NCBI GenBank assembly: GCA_964411505.1
Contig: CAYPLH010000063.1
Span: 1-21,682, forward strand
Length of the DNA: 21,682 bases
DNA from: CAYPLH01 sp964411505
GTDB taxonomy: Bacteria; Bacillota; Clostridia; CAYPLH01; DUMO01
Reading direction: 5' to 3'
The notes under the pieces were generated by a model. It was given only the letters and a program-made list of their open reading frames with translations. It had not been told where the DNA came from and did not search any database. Below, piece after piece: positions 1 through 7,603 of the stretch (its first letter is position 1; the number at the start of each line of letters is the position of its first letter). The translations under genes were made by a program, and so were the position numbers.

Positions 1-129
1 TTTACATGATTTTTAGGATCTACAACTTGTTAGGTGTTTCGGGAATGCAGGTTCTTACCTATAAAAAGATTTAATTTATCAAAAGAACTCGCAACATTCG
101 CATATACAATATTATGAGACGGTTAATAA

Positions 130-294
130 CTAATTATCGCGTTTACTATATATTTTCAGCATCGATCCTAGTCCTCCTGATACCAAAGGAGACCACGAAA
201 CACCTGTAATATCAATGCCAATAAACCAACCTGCGACAAAATCTATGATTGCAAAAACAATCAACAAGTATGCTATTATTCGTAATACTAACAT
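130..294 (-). CDS. Small membrane protein, 54 aa (hypothetical)
   Basis: An open frame of 54 codons runs from ATG to TAG. An in-frame TAG lies seven codons upstream, so this ATG is the only ATG available. A purine-rich GGAAGAAAAAA tract lies about 10 nt before the start and could act as a ribosome-binding site. The protein opens with MLVLRIIAYLLIVFAIIDFV, a clear hydrophobic helix (about residues 2-24), then a short Gly/Ser-rich second half and a basic tail ending KIYSKRDN. That is a plausible single-pass or hairpin membrane micro-protein. I do not recognise a family. It is short enough to be chance, but the coherent helix and basic C-terminus argue for a gene. Confidence 0.45.
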   Translation of the reverse strand: MLVLRIIAYLLIVFAIIDFVAGWFIGIDITGVSWSPLVSGGLGSMLKIYSKRDN

Positions 295-821
295 AAGCTT
301 AATTTTTTCTTCCTACTCTTATGGCTTTTCGGTTGTGCCCCGTTTTTTAGAGTGGGTTCTAGCCTCCACTTTTCATTTAGATAGTACTAATTTACCCGTC
401 ACAATGGGGTGGTCAGCCCTTTTAAAACCTATATTTTTATTTTTTAATGGATCTTTTAATTCGATTTATAAATACATCCCCGCGCCAAAAAAGCCAGATA
501 TCCTGCCAAAGCTCAGAAACGGTGTTTAATTTTTTTCTTCTACCATTTTAGTATATAAACTTGTAGAATACTTAAAAATAGTTTCCGCCTTTTTCCCAGG
601 AAAATTATCCCGTGTGCTTAGCTTACGCTATAGGTATCATTTTCAGCGTTTCCTAACGTTTTGTTGAAGAGAATTAACAGACTTAACAGAGCAGGATTCC
701 ATCCCTGAAACAATACTTTATTACGTTTCATAGTTTGTGTGTATTTTATTTATAAGCTTTTTAAAATTCAAATTTAATCACATATGCCATTATTTAAATA
801 TCATAACTCATTTATTATTTA
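295..821. other. Gene-poor intergenic stretch after the large operon
   Basis: Apart from the doubtful frameshifted ORF at 526-731, nothing convincing is seen here. There is no obvious rho-independent terminator right after the operon's last stop codon (822). A 6-bp inverted repeat (TGAAAC/GTTTCA) lies around 712-735. The plus-strand open frame at 215-529 has no family features and opposes the better minus-strand micro-ORF. Between 295 and 525 only short unstarted frames occur. Confidence 0.5.
526..731 (-). pseudogene. Possible frameshifted small secreted-protein ORF
   Basis: On the minus strand an ATG at 731 opens a 37-codon frame (618-731) starting MKRNKVLFQGWNPALLSLLI, which resembles a signal peptide, and ending at a TAA. 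Just at that stop a second frame becomes open and continues to 526, encoding NFPGKKAETIFKYSTSLYTK and a short acidic tail. Joined by one frameshift this would give about 68 residues. A TAAATTTG box (769-776), matching the Bacteroidota -7 consensus TAnnTTTG, lies about 40 nt upstream of the ATG. It could be a decayed gene, a sequencing error in a real one, or chance open frames. Confidence 0.2.
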
Positions 822-3818
822 CTACTCAATGCCCATACCACCAACCAGTTGAATATATTGCGCTTTTTGTTTGGCATCGTTAATTATTCTAATTGCATTT
901 AATTCACTTGACGAAATCGTTAATATTAGATAGATATCTGAGCTCTCTTTTTTTGAGCCTATTTCAGTTATGTTTTTTAGGTTACGCCCTAAATCTTCAA
1001 CTTCTACATTTATTTCTAAATAATATTCACTAAAAGAGTCATAACCTATCGGAAAAATTTGTCCAGTTTGAGTTTTTTCGATTTTGTTTTTTTTTGGATT
1101 TATTGCAGTAATAAAACTTGACTGATTATGATCGTAGTAAATAAAATCTGAATAAGTTTTTTTCTTTAAAAGCTTGTATGACAAGTTAATAGTAAAATCT
1201 TTTATATGCAGTTTTGCTCGTGGAATATCAGCCTCTATCTGCAGCCTTGAAACTATAACAGGCTTATAAATAGGAAGCCTTTCAATATATATCGCGTATT
1301 TATCACCAACATTAGCATTTTTTATCAGGATAGGTAAAATCACACCATTGACATTTTGATTAATTGGCAACAATAATTTTGAGCCTATTTCGTAAATGAT
1401 TATTTTGTTTATTTGATCTTCGCCTTTAAAATCTATTCTCTTATAAACGTCTTCATAAGAGACGTGTTGGGCTTTGTCAATCAATAATTTATACTTTAAT
1501 TCGTCCAGTTGTTTGGTAAATTTACCTGTTTTTTCTTTTGGGTATCTATCAACATACTTTTCATATGCCTCAACTGCTTGTTCAGTTCTATTTAGTTTTT
1601 CAAGTGCATAAGCTTTAAAATACAATAGATCTTTCTGATAAATTTCAGGAAGTAGATTGATGTCATAAGAACCTGCATGTGATAAACCTTGCATGAAATC
1701 CGGTTTTTTCTTTCTGAAAGAAGACAATGCTTTCAAAGCTGAATACCGTTTATCATAGTCATTATCCAAAAAACCCCTGCTTTTAAATTCTTCAAGATAT
1801 TCGTCTGCAGCATCATATTTTTTAAGCTGATAGCTGCATTCTGCCATTGAGAATAAAGCAGTCTTTTTTAAAACCGATTTAGAATCCCCCTCATAAACTT
1901 TTTTAAATTTATTCAACGCAACAGCAAAGTCTTTTTCCGACAGACTTATCTGGGCCTCCTGAAAATATTTTTCGCTTTCGTTTATTTTCGGTTCATTTGC
2001 TTTTTCTTCCTCTCTGTAGGATTCTTTATTTCTACTTGCTTTTTCAGAATCATTCTTTTCCTTTTCAAAACAAACCTTTCTAAAAAAGGGGAAATCATTA
2101 CGTTGCATCCTTACAATACTTGACTTATCATAGGGCGACAAGAATTCTATAAAAATCTCATAATTATTATCGGGAATACTGAAATTAGGTTCACCTATCG
2201 TAAGTGTAATTTCTGAATTAGGTACACCGTTTCGTAATATTGCTTCCGAGTTATAAAAGGTTTCAAAACTAGATTGATCAACTGGTCTTAAATAAATTAT
2301 ATAGGGAATTTTTAGTGATTTGGGGTACTGCGTAAACTTTGAATTCTCTAAAAGAGCTGCTGTATAATTTAACTTGATCTTCAAGGCGGTAAAACAATCA
2401 TTCAAATCTGAATCAATGCTTTCGCTTATTTCAGCTTTGTTTATTGAAAGATCAACTGAAAATTTCATTGGCTCGTCATCTTTTGTGGTGTTTTCCTTCT
2501 CATATTCCTGATAGTTTTCTTCTTCATTATATACATCGCTTCCAAAATCGTAAACACAACGAACACTAATGCCGTACTTCTTTGTAAAGTGTTCTCGGTA
2601 TATTCGATCGTCATCAATATAAAGACTTCGGATCCATGCTTCTTTAGCTGATTTTTCACTTGCAGACCACCATTTACCAACCCATCCATGTCCGAAATAA
2701 TTTGCATTGATATTTTGCCCTCCTGGAAGGGCGTTAAAACCACTAGAGTTTGTAACATTAACATTGTTCGTCCAATCGTTTGTTGATTTCATCTTTTTAC
2801 CTTCGTCGTCTCCACGGCCAATATAGCCATCGGCTTCCTTTTGGCTCATGCCTAATGTTATTTCAAGGGTCTTCCACTCTGCATCACTTGGGATGTGCCA
2901 ACCAGGCGGGCATATGTCCCGACAGTTTTTATCGGTAGGATTCATAGCATCGTACCAGTTATAAAGTCTTCCATAACTTTTTTCTAACTCTCGACGATCT
3001 TCATAAACCCATGAATCATCTGTTTTGAATCTTAAATTTTCCGCCATCCAAATTTGATTCCCAATTCTTACAGCTTTATAGGTATTTCCATCTCTAGGGT
3101 CTTTTAACGTATATGAATTATTTTCATATTCGTCATCTTCTTCATTATAAACCTCCTCATCCTCAAAATCAACTCCATACATCATTTTTTGTTCGTATGT
3201 AAGCGACATTTTCCAACCCTCCGAGGTTTTTACAAAATTTGTTACCTGATAATAGCGGCCATCTCTATAAAAATTGTAAGTCTGGGATAAGGTTTCAAAC
3301 TCCAAAGTCAAGGCCTGCGCCACCTCCTCCATATTATCTCCAGTACCCGCTAAATCAAAGACACAATTAAAAAACTTTTCAGGGTCAAATAAGATAGATT
3401 CTCTTATCACATATCGGTTTCCATAATCATCTGATGTTCGCTCATAGTCACTTACTCCACAACCGGATTCCTGAAAATCCAAAAGACTACTTATGTTTTT
3501 TACATCTGGAATTGATGCGTTTCTCATTAAAGCATCTGTGAATTCTAATAATTTATCAACAGACGTATAACTTGACGAGGCCATCTCTTCATAAAAACCA
3601 CTTATTATTTCCTTACTTTCATCATCATATAATTCGAGTTGCTTGTAGTAAATTGTTTTGTAGTCATAATCTTTCATTGTATATTTTCTAAATTCTTCAA
3701 GAATTTGCTCAGGGCTTTGTGCATATAAATCAATTTGATTGCCAATAATTATTATCGTGAAGACACAAAAAATTAAAATATAATGAATTTTAGTATTAAT
3801 TGCTTTCATAATATTCAT
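822..3818 (-). CDS. Secreted FISUMP-domain and TPR protein, 998 aa
   Basis: Last gene of the large operon. It has a signal peptide (hydrophobic core about residues 11-27, cleavage near LYAQ at 31-34), so it should be exported. Residues about 235-425 are a FISUMP domain (Fibrobacter succinogenes major paralogous domain, related to the SUMF1/C-type-lectin fold): YKAVRIGNQIWMAENLRF, GRLYNWYDAMNP, CPPGWHIPSDAEW, GFNALPGG, WWSAS and SVRCVYD are all visible. Two similar acidic linkers flank it (VYNEEDDEYENN and VYNEEENYQEYE). Residues about 640-830 hold TPR-like repeats, for example FSMAECSYQLKKYDAADEYL and AYALEKLNRTEQAVEAYEKY. The last 170 residues are beta-rich and unassigned. The first ATG overlaps the upstream gene by 23 nt. 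A second ATG three codons in gives a more compact signal peptide with a 14-nt overlap. Translational coupling to the upstream lipoprotein gene is likely. Export and FISUMP assignments are firm; the role is unknown, perhaps surface binding or scaffolding. Confidence 0.9.
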   Translation of the reverse strand: MNIMKAINTKIHYILIFCVFTIIIIGNQIDLYAQSPEQILEEFRKYTMKDYDYKTIYYKQLELYDDESKEIISGFYEEMASSSYTSVDKLLEFTDALMRNASIPDVKNISSLLDFQESGCGVSDYERTSDDYGNRYVIRESILFDPEKFFNCVFDLAGTGDNMEEVAQALTLEFETLSQTYNFYRDGRYYQVTNFVKTSEGWKMSLTYEQKMMYGVDFEDEEVYNEEDDEYENNSYTLKDPRDGNTYKAVRIGNQIWMAENLRFKTDDSWVYEDRRELEKSYGRLYNWYDAMNPTDKNCRDICPPGWHIPSDAEWKTLEITLGMSQKEADGYIGRGDDEGKKMKSTNDWTNNVNVTNSSGFNALPGGQNINANYFGHGWVGKWWSASEKSAKEAWIRSLYIDDDRIYREHFTKKYGISVRCVYDFGSDVYNEEENYQEYEKENTTKDDEPMKFSVDLSINKAEISESIDSDLNDCFTALKIKLNYTAALLENSKFTQYPKSLKIPYIIYLRPVDQSSFETFYNSEAILRNGVPNSEITLTIGEPNFSIPDNNYEIFIEFLSPYDKSSIVRMQRNDFPFFRKVCFEKEKNDSEKASRNKESYREEEKANEPKINESEKYFQEAQISLSEKDFAVALNKFKKVYEGDSKSVLKKTALFSMAECSYQLKKYDAADEYLEEFKSRGFLDNDYDKRYSALKALSSFRKKKPDFMQGLSHAGSYDINLLPEIYQKDLLYFKAYALEKLNRTEQAVEAYEKYVDRYPKEKTGKFTKQLDELKYKLLIDKAQHVSYEDVYKRIDFKGEDQINKIIIYEIGSKLLLPINQNVNGVILPILIKNANVGDKYAIYIERLPIYKPVIVSRLQIEADIPRAKLHIKDFTINLSYKLLKKKTYSDFIYYDHNQSSFITAINPKKNKIEKTQTGQIFPIGYDSFSEYYLEINVEVEDLGRNLKNITEIGSKKESSDIYLILTISSSELNAIRIINDAKQKAQYIQLVGGMGIE
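2518..2531. repeat. 14-bp direct repeat, copy flanking FISUMP cassette (C-terminal side)
   Basis: TCTTCTTCATTATA on the plus strand is repeated exactly at 3136-3149. The copies are 618 bp (206 codons) apart and in frame. Each encodes the YNEE core of an acidic linker on one side of the FISUMP domain, so the domain is bracketed by a short duplication. Confidence 0.6.
3136..3149. repeat. 14-bp direct repeat, copy flanking FISUMP cassette (N-terminal side)
   Basis: Exact partner of 2518-2531. The coding context on this side reads VYNEEDDEYENN, against VYNEEENYQEYE at the other copy. Confidence 0.6.
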
Positions 3819-4854
3819 TTTTATGTGGCAAAAAAAGAATCTGTCTATTAGAATCCATATATTTACCTCCTGGATGCTGCGCCCAATAATCCATATTTAA
3901 CCAAATTGTTCCGGAAGGTTCTTCGCGATAATAAATTTCATCAATTTCAAAATCATTTTTATAATAACCAGAGATTTGGTCAAGCACATTATTAATACCG
4001 AATTGACTAACATTAACTTCTACAAAAGCGTGACCCGAATTTTCATCAAAAGCAAAGATTATCTGTGCTTCACCGCCTATTGCTAGAATAGAAGAATACA
4101 TCAATATGGCGAAATCATCACAGTCACCACTAAGGTTAGAGGATGCTATCGTGCGTGATGCAGGCGAAAAGAACTCCATTCCATAAGGGTCATTCACGTA
4201 TTTCCAATTGGTGTAAATACCACTAAATATATCGCAAATTTGACGCACATTAAATTCGCCGGGGTTATTGCCAGCTTTGGAAACTGCAAAATCCCTAGTT
4301 ATTGGACTCATATAATCACACGCACTTTTAAGATTAGATAAATGCGATTCCAGCTGACTTAATACCTCCTCTTTTTCCGGCTTAAAATAAATCTCATCAT
4401 TTGTTTCAGGCATAAAACTCACGTAAGATAAATACTTTTCAAGACTGTCAGAAAGATACGGCTGTGGAAATGCAATTGAACTAAGACCCTTTTTAAGCAT
4501 ATCGGTATTAAGGCAATTGCCTTTTTTATCCTTTACATACGCATAAACACGCTTATTTTTTGATCGTCCGCTTAGTCTATAAAATGGTGTTTTTTTATCA
4601 AATGTGAGTCTTATTTTTTGCTTTGAAGCATACCATTCTTCTAAATAATGTGCTGTTTCTTCGTTGGCTTCTATTCCAATTAACGTAACCTTGTAATCGT
4701 TTACCAACAAAAGCTCATTACCTGAAATAACCTCCCTAACAGTAAAAAAATCTCGTCTGAAATCTTTGCGACCACAACTAGTTGTAAAACAAATTGTTGA
4801 GAGCAATATAATTACTGCTATTTCGTATTTAGAATATCTTGTTAAAATAATCAC
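3796..4854 (-). CDS. Lipoprotein with SNase-like and transglutaminase-like domains, 352 aa
   Basis: The N-terminus is a lipoprotein signal (hydrophobic 10-23, lipobox TTSC with Cys27), which predicts a periplasm-facing or outer-membrane lipoprotein. Residues about 36-148 resemble the staphylococcal-nuclease (thermonuclease) fold: VREVISGNELLLV, YKVTLIGIEANEE, then KRVYAYVKDKKGNCLN and MLKKGL. The Arg usually found in the 'VRLxGID' motif is Thr57 here, so this domain may bind rather than cut. Residues about 185-345 look like a transglutaminase-like papain-fold domain with a visible triad: Cys245 in SGDCDDFA, His275 in SGHAFVEV and Asp322 in WLNMDYW. The family includes proteases and transpeptidase-like enzymes. 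The gene lies 68 nt after its upstream neighbour and overlaps the next gene by 23 nt. The SNase-Tgl fusion is unusual. I am confident of the Tgl-like triad and less so of the SNase part. Confidence 0.85.
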   Translation of the reverse strand: MIILTRYSKYEIAVIILLSTICFTTSCGRKDFRRDFFTVREVISGNELLLVNDYKVTLIGIEANEETAHYLEEWYASKQKIRLTFDKKTPFYRLSGRSKNKRVYAYVKDKKGNCLNTDMLKKGLSSIAFPQPYLSDSLEKYLSYVSFMPETNDEIYFKPEKEEVLSQLESHLSNLKSACDYMSPITRDFAVSKAGNNPGEFNVRQICDIFSGIYTNWKYVNDPYGMEFFSPASRTIASSNLSGDCDDFAILMYSSILAIGGEAQIIFAFDENSGHAFVEVNVSQFGINNVLDQISGYYKNDFEIDEIYYREEPSGTIWLNMDYWAQHPGGKYMDSNRQILFLPHKNEYYESN

Positions 4855-4922
4855 GTTTCAGTTAATTTAATAATAATTATTTTCCAGTCAGGATAAAACA
4901 AGTATTTAATAAGTTATATTTC

Positions 4923-5807
4923 TTACTCTTCACCTCTTCCAATCCCATAAAATAATTCAAACTTTTGATTATTAAGATTTTTATCCATGCTAGCGTCTCT
5001 GACTTCTTGAAGTAAACCTTTTTCATCAAATAATTCAATTCTAAAATCATATTCTCCATGTTTTAATGGAAAAGTCCCATATCCAATAGATGCACATCTA
5101 AAAAAGCCAAAAGTTGATGTGCTTATGTTTGTATATGTTTCGGATGTAAATAATAAATGGTAATCGGACTCATAACTTTTCTTAAAATAAAACTTATAGT
5201 AACCAGAATATTTGTCAGGACTGAATTTGTCCAACTTTCTTGCCCTAATATCAATCATTAAACAGCATATGGATTTATAACCGTCTCGATCCTTGTCATT
5301 GCAAAACCCGTACTCCCATGATGTACGCATAATGTAAAGAGATGTACTATTTGACAATTCAGAACTTTGATTTTCTCTTATACGATTATCGCTTACATTA
5401 TCGTGATATACATTTTCCGTCTTTGAAACTAGGGAGGGAGAGTATGTGTTGGATTTATTAGGATTGTTTTTGTATAGTTTAAAATTCCTATCAGTACCAG
5501 AAATCAGTAAATATCCAGGATGTACTTCTTTCAAGAGATAAGTTCTTCTTTCAGTACCTAATCCAATTTCAACAGTATAATAACCCACATCCTTAAATAC
5601 TTGAAGATATTTGAAATGAGTATTGTTTGTGCGGAAAAAATCTTGAGTTATGTGGAAACCCCAAAGGTTATTGCCATCAGTTGAGTACCATTTACCATAG
5701 AAACTTGATGGCAATTGACTATTGATTGATTGGTTTTGAGGATAAATTGTAAGCGAAGCGAAAAATAAAAAAAAACTAATTGGATAAATTTTCATAAAAC
5801 TTTTCAT
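4923..5807 (-). CDS. Secreted two-domain protein, 294 aa (hypothetical)
   Basis: The signal peptide probably starts at the second ATG (Met5: MKIYPISFFLFFASLTIYPQ), giving a typical exported protein. Residues about 33-113 form a compact beta-rich module starting SSFYGKWYSTDGNNLWGF, reminiscent of small lipocalin/barrel-like 'GKWY' domains in Bacteroidota secreted proteins. A Ser/Asn-rich linker (about 114-155) leads to a second module (about 155-290) that contains CNDKDRDGYKSICC (169-182), a D-x-D-x-D-G calcium-loop-like motif bracketed by cysteines, and then beta strands. I do not recognise a named family. It sits 34 nt after the coiled-coil membrane gene and 68 nt before the SNase/Tgl lipoprotein gene, so it is probably in the same transcript. 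Confidence 0.8.
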   Translation of the reverse strand: MKSFMKIYPISFFLFFASLTIYPQNQSINSQLPSSFYGKWYSTDGNNLWGFHITQDFFRTNNTHFKYLQVFKDVGYYTVEIGLGTERRTYLLKEVHPGYLLISGTDRNFKLYKNNPNKSNTYSPSLVSKTENVYHDNVSDNRIRENQSSELSNSTSLYIMRTSWEYGFCNDKDRDGYKSICCLMIDIRARKLDKFSPDKYSGYYKFYFKKSYESDYHLLFTSETYTNISTSTFGFFRCASIGYGTFPLKHGEYDFRIELFDEKGLLQEVRDASMDKNLNNQKFELFYGIGRGEE

Positions 5808-5841
5808 GATACTAATATTTGATGTTTGAACTTAAATTTTA

Positions 5842-6837
5842 TTACCCAAATAAACCTCTTTTCTTATTATTCAATTTATTTTCTAGCTCCAGATATCGTT
5901 CATTCGTGATATTAATGAGTGTTTTCATGTTTTCCTCATTATCTGCGACCAAATTTTTTACAATAAGCGCTATTTCATGATTTTTTTCAATAATTTCAGG
6001 CAGCTTATTTAATTGAATAACTTCTGAAATAAATTGTTTATTCTTTTGTCCTACATTTTCTATTTCGGCTATGCCATTTGAAGAAACAAGATCAAGTTTT
6101 TTGTTTAGTTCAATTACTAGATTTTCAAGCGTTGATTTAAAAGATTGTTCCAAACCTGCAAATAGCACTTCATAGCCAGCATTTTTTTGCTTCACAACAG
6201 CATCATATTTAGTTTTCATTGTTTTTAAATCGCTTTCAAACGATTTATCAAAATTATCTAACCGTATAAGATGCTCCGAAATTAATTCCTTTGATTTGTC
6301 TGAAACATGCTCTATTTTATTAAAAACTCCTTCAGTATTCTTTCTAATCTCCCTTCCCTCTACAAGAAACTCTTTCATTTTTTGCACTTCTACATCCAAT
6401 GTTTTATTCGTTACATTTAAATCAGTAATTTGCTGTGACAAAGCTTTTTTTGAATCATCAATAAAAGATTGAATACTTTTTGTTAAAGCCTGATTCAAAG
6501 CTTGATATGATTTACTTATTTCTAAAACATTTTTTTTAAAGTCCTCATCTGTCTTTTTATAAGAATTTTCAATATTTGAGGTTGCTTTTTTTAAATCGCT
6601 GGCGTGCTGAAAGTAATCACTTCGGATCTTTTTATTTAATTCATTAGCATGGCCTCTCAAAGATTCAACAGTCTCTTCAGCTGCAAGTTCAATTTTTTCA
6701 AGTTGACGGTTTGTATAGTGTTCATTTAGTTCTCCATATTTTTTCAGTGTCTTATCCATCAATATTATGGAATAAATAAACATCGCAATAACAACTAATA
6801 TTAACACTAACAATACGATAGCAAAATCTGCATTCAT
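5842..6837 (-). CDS. Membrane-anchored long coiled-coil protein, 331 aa
   Basis: One N-terminal transmembrane helix (residues about 5-27) with no cleavage signal is followed by an almost unbroken alpha-helical, Lys/Glu/Ser-rich coiled coil to the C-terminus (about 30-325), ending NNKKRGLFG. The layout recalls RmuC-like or MCP-like inner-membrane coiled-coil proteins but lacks their nuclease or signalling domains. The basic and polar residues after the helix (MDKTLKKYGE) put the coiled coil in the cytoplasm under the positive-inside rule. It starts 3 nt after the upstream stop codon, so translation is probably coupled. A likely role, by inference, is a cytoplasmic stalk linking the membrane to the tubulin-like or actin-like NTPases of the operon. 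Confidence 0.85.
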   Translation of the reverse strand: MNADFAIVLLVLILVVIAMFIYSIILMDKTLKKYGELNEHYTNRQLEKIELAAEETVESLRGHANELNKKIRSDYFQHASDLKKATSNIENSYKKTDEDFKKNVLEISKSYQALNQALTKSIQSFIDDSKKALSQQITDLNVTNKTLDVEVQKMKEFLVEGREIRKNTEGVFNKIEHVSDKSKELISEHLIRLDNFDKSFESDLKTMKTKYDAVVKQKNAGYEVLFAGLEQSFKSTLENLVIELNKKLDLVSSNGIAEIENVGQKNKQFISEVIQLNKLPEIIEKNHEIALIVKNLVADNEENMKTLINITNERYLELENKLNNKKRGLFG

Positions 6838-6840
6838 TTT

Positions 6841-7593
6841 TTATTGTATTTTAATTAATAGTTTATTATCAGCTGAAACATGCCATTTTCCGTTTTTCAA
6901 TTCAGCCGAACCAGCCTTCAACACAAATAAGGCGTTTCCGTTATACATATCACTTTCTGCCTTGCAAACGGGTTTCAAATACATATTAGGATTGGACAAC
7001 AAAACCTTAACCGTTTTTTCATTTTCGTTCAACAACGTTAATCGGCCGACTTTAGGATTAGATCCATCTTGCGTTAGCTTAAAAAAAGAATCTGATTTTT
7101 GCTCCAAACTCTTTTTATCGTCCCAGAAAAACCCCATCGGGTCGGGTAAGGTAAAATAAAACTCGAGCTTTTTGGGTGTAACTTTTCGCGCTTCGGTTAC
7201 TTTTACCTGACGGGGTGATTGAGCAGGAATTTGAGCTGTTTGACTCTCGTTTGATTCCGGATATCTTTGTAAATCATTATTAACTGCGGGCCTTTTCTTG
7301 TTGACGGTATCATACGGCTTTGATGTTTTTCTGTCTATTGCTTGTTTTTGCGTAGCAAACTGATTTATAGACTTTTGACCGAAAGAAGACAAAATAGCAG
7401 TAACAAGGCCAATTTGAGGGTAAGTGTTTTCGCTTTTTTCCTTTATCAGTGAAACCAATCGTTGCTTTAATCGGTCATCATTTACAATACCTTCAAGTTT
7501 TTCTTTTAATCTATTGTACCTGATTTCATCGCAACTTCCCGCAACAAAATCGTTGTGCAAGTAGTTCAACAGCTTTTCGTAGATATCATTCAT
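6841..7593 (-). CDS. Soluble protein with C-terminal FFWDDKKS domain, 250 aa
   Basis: It has no signal peptide or membrane helix, so it is probably cytoplasmic. Residues 1-75 form a helical domain (MNDIYEKLLNYLHNDF onward), 76-140 are a low-complexity Gln/Pro/Lys-rich linker, and 141-250 are a domain clearly homologous to the C-terminus of the preceding gene product. The two share PDPxGFFWDDKKSL, NEKxV, LxNPNxYLKPVC and a KW near the end. I do not recognise this domain. The gene is 10 nt downstream of its paralogue-containing neighbour and 3 nt upstream of the next gene. One copy is membrane-tethered and the other soluble, so they may be partners or compete for the same ligand. Confidence 0.88.
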   Translation of the reverse strand: MNDIYEKLLNYLHNDFVAGSCDEIRYNRLKEKLEGIVNDDRLKQRLVSLIKEKSENTYPQIGLVTAILSSFGQKSINQFATQKQAIDRKTSKPYDTVNKKRPAVNNDLQRYPESNESQTAQIPAQSPRQVKVTEARKVTPKKLEFYFTLPDPMGFFWDDKKSLEQKSDSFFKLTQDGSNPKVGRLTLLNENEKTVKVLLSNPNMYLKPVCKAESDMYNGNALFVLKAGSAELKNGKWHVSADNKLLIKIQ

Positions 7594-7603
7594 GGTTTAC
7601 TTA

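Noticed and set aside
215..529. Plus-strand open frame of 104 codons
   Set aside because: No family or domain features, no supporting context, and it opposes a better-looking minus-strand membrane micro-ORF; all supported genes are on the minus strand.
2465..2764. Minus-strand 99-codon frame inside the FISUMP region
   Set aside because: Lies entirely within the 998-aa gene in another frame; composition reflects that gene's codons.
2510..3160. FISUMP domain as the variable region of a diversity-generating retroelement
   Set aside because: No reverse transcriptase gene and no template-repeat-like adenine-variable copy is visible in the window.
4877..5059. Minus-strand 60-codon frame at the end of the 294-aa gene
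   Set aside because: Overlaps the clear secreted protein gene in another frame, with no independent start signal or domain.
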